Below are positions 57,905-64,000 of a stretch of 64,000 bases of DNA, piece by piece. Origin of the DNA: Cryptomeria japonica. Its lineage: Eukaryota > Streptophyta > Pinopsida > Cupressales > Cupressaceae. A program made the position numbers and the translations under genes. The stretch covers positions 571,651,241 through 571,715,240 of the forward strand of contig NC_081410.1 in the NCBI RefSeq assembly GCF_030272615.1. Reading direction: 5' to 3'. Within the stretch, counting starts at the first letter, position 1; each line of letters begins with the position of its first letter. Under the pieces are notes generated by a model. The model did no database searches, was not told where the DNA came from, and saw nothing but the letters and a program-made list of their open reading frames with translations.

Positions 57905-59781
57905 GTGAATTTTTTTATTGTTTTGTCCCTTGTGTTTCTTTCTTGTTTGGATTAAATTAAGCTTAAATGAGGTGGGGTGAATAATCCTCGAGAATACAAC
58001 ATAATCTAATCAATTGAGTGAAAGTAAACAATATGGACACAGTTTTAAACATTCATGTGAATGTCAATAATAATTTCTTTGTCATTTTAACTGATCGAGA
58101 ATTGCCAATGGGAAGATAGCACTCTATTGTATTGACAAGTAATGGTTCTACTTAGATTTTGAGTTGTTAGCTATTGTTCCAATAGATATGCTACCTTTTA
58201 AGCCACAACTTATTTATTAGTGAGTTAAATAGATCATCGCTGGGGTTACAACTATTAAGATGGTAATTGCCTTGTTGCAGTTTGCTATATTTGATAGTTT
58301 TCCCATGCTATGTGGTAGATTTGAGAGGTGGCTGTGACATCCTTTGGGCTTTCAACTCTATTCTATGCCCCCATTTTTTATCCCTTCATGTTTCTCTCGG
58401 CCTCTGGTTGGTATGGCTGCTGCTTCCTAATTTTATGACAGGGTTGAAGCCATTTTCCATTTGAAGTGGTTTTGCATAAGGGATATCTATGTTTTGTAAA
58501 ACTCTGTTTAGTTTTTGATTTTCTAAAGTGTTTTCTTGCATTTCCATTCTTCACTTTATTAATGTTTTTCTTTTTATGGCTCTTCTTTTGGAGAACATCC
58601 TCCTATATGCCATGTAAATTCTGATCAACACTAGCTAGGAATTCTCTGAATGGATGGCATTTTAAAATCAAGGCAACACTCACAATAAAAAAACTAAAAC
58701 GTGATACAACAAACCCATCACCAACCTAGGACAAATCAAGGGAATAAACACAACACTTTGTAAGAATTTTCAATAAGTGCATGTGGCCTTCAATTTCATG
58801 TCCTTCATCACACGGTGTCTTCGCATTTTTCAGTCATTTTCTTGTTGTGGTCTCTTCACATTATATGGTTACAAGGGGATTTGGGAGCTTGATTTGCTGA
58901 AGCCTTTGTGGTTACTCAGTTGTTCTTGTGGCTGCAATGTATCATTGCTTGGAGGTGCCACTTTATCAAACCCGAGGATCCCTTCCTCAGGGGTTTGGAT
59001 TTCAATTCAAGTTTGTGTTCCATTTTCTGTTGGCCTCACTCAAAATCTTTGAATTTTGTAAACAGTGTGCCTGGTCCATTGGGCTATGGAGATGTAGGTA
59101 TGGCTTGTTCTAGGGCTTCAATCCTTTCTAAGTTTAAGGAAAACATGGTCATTGGTGGTGTTGTCTGCTGACATATAGGGCTGGGTGTTGTGTCTCTGTG
59201 GCATCTTAGCATTGTTTGGACTGTTTTGAGGACAAATCAAACATGGAGTTGCAAGAGGTGTCAGGAGAACCCAAAACACCAACGAACGTGGGGGATATTA
59301 GTGTGTTTAGTAAGGAGCTATTAGTGATTTACCAATAACTTCAGGATCTCAAAGCTTTTAGTCTGTATTTGAGGATGGTCCTGAAACATTTCCTAGTCAC
59401 CCATACTAGGGGCAAGTTGGAGGTCACTAGCACCTTCATCTTGCCTTCATTGGTGGATTGTGTGTTAGAAAGAGCAGTTTCGCAAGAAATCATCCATGCT
59501 ATGAGGTTTTAGGTTTTGGGTGATGGAATTGGTTGGTTAAATGCCAAGAAGAAAGTGTCAGCTTGGGATGTGTCCAAGGAGCCGGGAGGGGAACAGTGGA
59601 TGGCATTGGAAGTTTTAGAGTAGCACCAGGGCTTATATCATTTGACAAACTTGAACATTAACATGAACCTTGTGACTTAACGTGCTGGTATGCTGATCTC
59701 ATGCCAATGTTAACAGCAGATTGCTGTCACAAATTTTCAGAAATTTATCTTCTTCCTTGTTGGTCTTGTGTGTGTGTGTAT
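57905..59781. other. Probable intron; unidentified repeat at 58780-59640
   Basis: The stretch 58780-59640 has a more coding-like composition with several short forward frames (for example GGATLSNPRIPSSGVWI) but many stops. It may be a decayed transposon that I cannot place. Confidence 0.4.
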
Positions 59782-60128
59782 ATACCTACGTTACCAGGAG
59801 ACCCGTCTCCTACCCCCTGAGACGCGTCTTCGGTGCCGGAAACGTCTCCGGAAACTTACTGATGCACATGCCACTTAGATTTAATATTATAAGCAATTTT
59901 AATTTCAATTTTTGTTCAATTTTAAATTTAACGTTAAACTTTACGACTGTTCTTCTTTTCAAAGTTCTATGTCATGATACTCTCTAGAAATTGTTAAATT
60001 ATATAAAAAAAAATTTGGTGTCTCGAAGTACCCCCTCTCCTATTTTTTAAAATTAGGCGTACCAGTACCGGTACCAGTACCAGTCTCCAGCGTCTCCAAG
60101 TATCCCCGTTTCTTGGTAACCTTGGTAT
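59782..60128. mobile_element. MITE-like element, 347 bp
   Basis: The left end ATACCTACGTTACCAGGAGAC and the reverse complement of the right end ATACCAAGGTTACCAAGAAAC agree at most positions. The inside has GAGACGCGTCTTC and a GTACCGGTACCAGTACCAG stretch. Non-coding. Its target duplication is unclear because both flanks are TA-rich. Confidence 0.5.
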
Positions 60129-61790
60129 ACACATATGAGGTAACAGGGCCTCAGCCATAGAGCATAATAAAAAACTTCTAGTTTGTGTGACAGCAATCTA
60201 AATCTGGAGGCTGACTACATTGCTAACCCATTAACTAGGAGTCAATGTGTTACATATATAGAGAACAATGAATCCAAAGTTTATATCAATTTTTTAAATA
60301 TCAATATTCATGCCATCAACATCAATCTTATGAGTGGTGACATGACCTCTGACACCACATCATAACAGTGTCAACATGTAATGTCCCCAGTTTTAGGCTC
60401 TCTAGCAATGCAGTTCTTGCTGACTTTTTGGGTTTCTGTCAACTTGTTAAGGGGGTAATTTGTTGTTGCCAGTGAGCTCAAACGGTTTAGAGCAAAGATG
60501 AAAAACTCTTAATCGGCAATCTTTTGGCCCAAAATTTTTAAAAAATCTGGATTCCTCAAAAAATCGGCAAATTTATCGAACATTTGAAAATATATAATTT
60601 CTTAAAATATTCTTAAAAAAACACACATATACACTAAATTTATAGAACATAACATATTACTGGTTTCAATCATATATAAATCAACTTAAAATGTAAAAAA
60701 TAAAAATATATTACATTAATTTTAAAAAACTAAATTAACTTTAATTATAATTTATAATAAAAATTTAATAAAACAAAATATCATTTAAAAAATATAAATA
60801 AATATTACATGATAAGATATTTAAAAAAAAAATTAAATTAATACCTTTATATAAATAAGGGTCTCGAATCTTTCAAAGATTTTTCAAATGAATATACATG
60901 CAACTTAGGGAACTTTAAGTTTTTTAAAATAAAATAACTGCCCACTACTTGAGTCCCTTGAAGAAGTGTAACGACCAATATCGCCAAAAATTTTGTTCAT
61001 TGTTGGAGGGAGGAAGCCAATAAAATCGCAGAAACTTCTGTTTAAGAACGGAAAAATGACAAGCAACATATAGAAATGGGATGACGAGCATACAAATGGT
61101 CTATCGTTTCCCTCGTCGCAATCATTTCACCGTTATCTCTGCTCTCCTTGTCAATTCCATCTTAAATTGGTGCACATTTTTCAGTTTTCACCAACCCTCT
61201 TCACCATTATCGTGATTTTTTACATTTTAGTCGTGATTTTATTGCGATTTTTTGCATCTGAAAATTGCGAAAATCGTCTCTGATTTAAACGACGATTAAA
61301 TCATCTGCATTATTGACTCACAATAAATAGCGATTTAGGCGATTTTTCAACAATTTTTCCATCCTTGGTTTAGAGGAATCATATGATGCTTTCAAATGTT
61401 ATTTTTGGCTTCTGGTTTGGGTTCCAAGATTCTTGGAGGAAGCGTCTATTTTTAGTAACTCGCACAATTGGGTTTGTTTATCATCTTTCATCATTGGGAT
61501 CACTCTTATGTAGTCATATTTCAATTCCAATGCATTTTGACCATTGTCCTTAATTGGGTGTATTATTGAGCTATATTTATTTAATTTCATTAAGGTTTCT
61601 ATTTTAATTAAAATAATTTATTGCACACCTTAGTGTTATAGCTCGTTAGAAAGAGAACAAAAAGTTTTAACTGTTGACTTTAAGTGCTGAAAATGTTTAA
61701 AAAGTAAATTAAATCACTTTTTAGAGTTAAAAGACTTAATAAATTAATGAAATGATTTTAAAAGGGAGTTTTTGGAAAGTCCCCTAAAAC
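60129..61790. other. No recognisable gene; possible LTR start at 60377
   Basis: TGTAATGTCCCCAG at 60377 resembles the LTR start used by the 19828-24615 element (TGTAATGCCCC), but no matching end was found. The stretch 60540-60900 is very AT-rich. Confidence 0.3.
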
Positions 61791-62780
61791 GCTTATAAAA
61801 AGGGGGATGGAGAGCTCATTCGGTACGTTGAGTTTATTATTTCTGATATCTGTTTGAGAAAACCCTTCGTGGTTCTGGAGATTTGGACTTGGTCCAATTA
61901 GCCTTTTTGGGGACAAAAACCCTCTTGAAGAAGATTAGCTATAGCAGTGAAAGATCTACTTTGGCTGGTATTTGTTGGAGATATCTTATAGGTATTTCAC
62001 AATGCATTTCAGATTTGAGATTTCTTGTGTGGATTCTTTTAGTGACAAGATTGCAAGAGGACTCAGAGGCAACATTTGATAAATTATTCCTGGCGTGGAT
62101 TAATCTCTATATTCCTAGCATGGATTAATACTTCGTATTTTGTGTGAGACTTTGGGTTGATTTGGCATGCGATTTTGAGACTCAACAAATCTCATTTCTT
62201 GGCATGGTTACCTTATTTTTGGCGAGGGATTCAAGTTTTCTTGGTTTGTTTATCTACTTTTTGGCATGAGATTTTGTAGTCTTTGGCGGCCCTCCTCATT
62301 GTGCCTGGCATGTGATGTTTGTGATGCTGGTCGTGTGACTACATTCTAGCCTTTGTAGTTTGGCGTGAGACTAAAAGGGTTTGGCATCCATCTGGTGGCA
62401 CATGTGGTGTTAATCTTTTTTTTGGGGTGGAAGCTGAAGACTTGGACATGGCCTCTTTCATGGTTGAAGTTCTTTATCATCTTTTGTGTGGAGATTTGGA
62501 CTTCTTGCTTCCTGGCGTGGACTCTAAATTTAGCTGCAATTCATGAACATTTGTAATGGTAAATGCCTATCTCTTAAGATTATATCTTTCTTGGCATGAG
62601 GAACTATTTACAGCTAGGTGTGGGATTACTAGTTTCTTGTGCTCTGCTGTAAAGTATTTCAGAATAATATCAGATTTAATTTTGCAGCAATAATGTCAGA
62701 GAATATTTTCATATGATATTCATATTGTGTTGTATATTGCTTTAATTGAATTCCTTGTACTTCTTCTGTTGTTATAAGCA
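61791..62780 (+). mobile_element. LTR-like promoter region with TTGGCATGAGA array
   Basis: A TATA box (GCTTATAAAAAGGGGG) lies at 61791-61806. From about 62060 to 62600 the words TTGGCATGAGA, CTGGCGTGGA and TTGGCGTGAGAC recur about twelve times. Here the array is downstream of the TATA box, unlike the other blocks. LTR ends are not defined. Confidence 0.35.
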
Positions 62781-63908
62781 ATTTCTGTCAATGCATTATT
62801 ATGGTCAAACACAACAAACCAGTAAAACATGAGTCTGAAAATATAACCTCTTTGCAAGCCAACTGTTTGACAAAATAACTCAAGGTAAAGTGCAAAAAAA
62901 TTAGTAGCAAACAGGGCAGCACTTTACCTAACAATGTTAGATTATTTACTAAATACAACTTATCTGATGCTCTCTAGAATGAAAAAAACAACTGAATCAG
63001 GCATTATGTCTGTATTCCAAAAGGATCTGGCATATATGCTCACTGCCAAATTCAGGGATCGCTTATCTTCTCATCTCCCTCTTCGAATCATGAACACGTA
63101 CTGGCTTAGGTTTTGATCTGTACAGATCAGGAAAAGAAACAGAATGCCAGAAAAAAAAGATTGCTGCAGAAGATACAGGGATTTTTTTTGTCATCATATA
63201 GCCATTTATGTCAATCAGAATAATCAAGTCCATCTACTTGAATGTTATGTGTTCAATGAGTCCATAATATGCTTGATGGGCATCTTCTAGGAAATAAATT
63301 TGTTTCATCCTGCACAACACAATCATTCTGATATTTTCAATTGCCTTGTTTTTGGTTATCATGCTGCTTCTGCTAGCTCATGCACACTCTCTCTTTTTGA
63401 TTTAGGCAAGACCATCCTGGTCCTTAGAGCTAGCCATGGCTACTTGGTGAAAATTTAGCAGGTAAATCAGGGTTGGAAGGCAGATTAAGGCACAAAATGT
63501 ACAGACAACTACAGGAACCCTAGCACCCAAATTAAATATTTTCAGATGCATATCTCTAGTTTTCCTATCATATTTCAAGCAACAAAACTAAGAGTAGCAC
63601 ACAGTCAATATTTACCAAACTGAAGTAGAAAAAGTAGGCATTGCAGCAAGTTTACCTGATTTTTTACTGCCCGTCACCAATAAAATATTCTTCTGAAAAA
63701 TCATCTCCTCCATGTTGTGTAATACAGACAAATTAGAATAAATTAAAGGCTCCACGTATCAGTGACCTGCCTTAAAGGATTTTAAAGTTGAATGCTATTT
63801 TGACAACTTGAGCCTCCTTTGCTGCTCTGCTTCATATTGGTGGAATTAGAGTAGAACGATATATCTTAGGCTTAAAAGGCTCTTTGCAGATCAAATGTGA
63901 GGGCTTAA
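62781..63908. other. No recognisable gene
   Basis: Short frames only; no domain or splice-bounded exon was supported. Confidence 0.4.
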
Positions 63909-64000
63909 TGTAATGTCCCCTCTTGTTAATTACCCTAGTTTTGCCCTAGATCACTATTCTTAGTTAATAAGGGAGGGTTAGAGAAAGAATACCTTTATCT
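63909..64000 (+). mobile_element. Possible LTR start at the window edge
   Basis: TGTAATGTCCCCTCTTG resembles the TGTAATGYCCC starts at 24615 (reverse) and 60377. It is cut off by the end of the window. Confidence 0.3.

Overview
The window reads as nuclear DNA of a large-genome seed plant, most likely a conifer or other gymnosperm (inference). The grounds are plant-type LTR elements primed by initiator-Met tRNA, nested insertions, LTRs of several kilobases, and a plant pentatricopeptide-repeat (PPR) exon beside very long intron-like DNA. No bacterial features are present.

Layout. 1-559 is a reverse-strand LTR cut by the window edge, next to a decayed reverse-strand PPR pseudogene (about 600-2550). 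3182-5453 is a tandem duplication around a (TA/GTATAT)n microsatellite. 5222-14707 is a non-autonomous LTR element (330-bp LTRs, TSD CTTTA) with a broken Ty1/copia element (7022-13670) nested in it. 16042-16302 holds two well-formed short exons that encode a transit-peptide-like N terminus. 18360-25200 is a BED/DUF659 hAT transposase pseudogene split by a 4,788-bp solo LTR (TSD CAAAT).

27686-28019 is a complete 334-bp miniature LTR element (TRIM) whose 135-bp LTRs each contain a tRNA-like sequence with A and B boxes. It has a CATCT target-site duplication, and the matching empty site survives in a neighbouring duplicate. A further pair of its LTRs forms the ends of a 278-bp-arm inverted repeat (28990-29567).

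30391-39340 and 42546-55796 are LTR-derived blocks. They carry arrays of short motifs, a different motif in each block, usually just upstream of a TATA box. They flank two copies of an unrecognised large protein family on the reverse strand: 39345-42545 is one 1,067-codon frame with five stops and no frameshift, and 45108-53064 is a more decayed relative. A 2,411-bp segment joining the 3' end of the second copy to its LTR is present three times in tandem with almost no differences (43601-50833).

57761-57904 is a well-supported PPR-family exon with both splice sites. The N-terminal exons at 16 kb lie on the same strand and could belong to the same gene, which would make the DNA between them intronic; this is a hypothesis. 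The rest (57905-64000) is mostly featureless apart from a MITE-like element, one LTR-like promoter region with a motif array, and a possible LTR start at the right edge.
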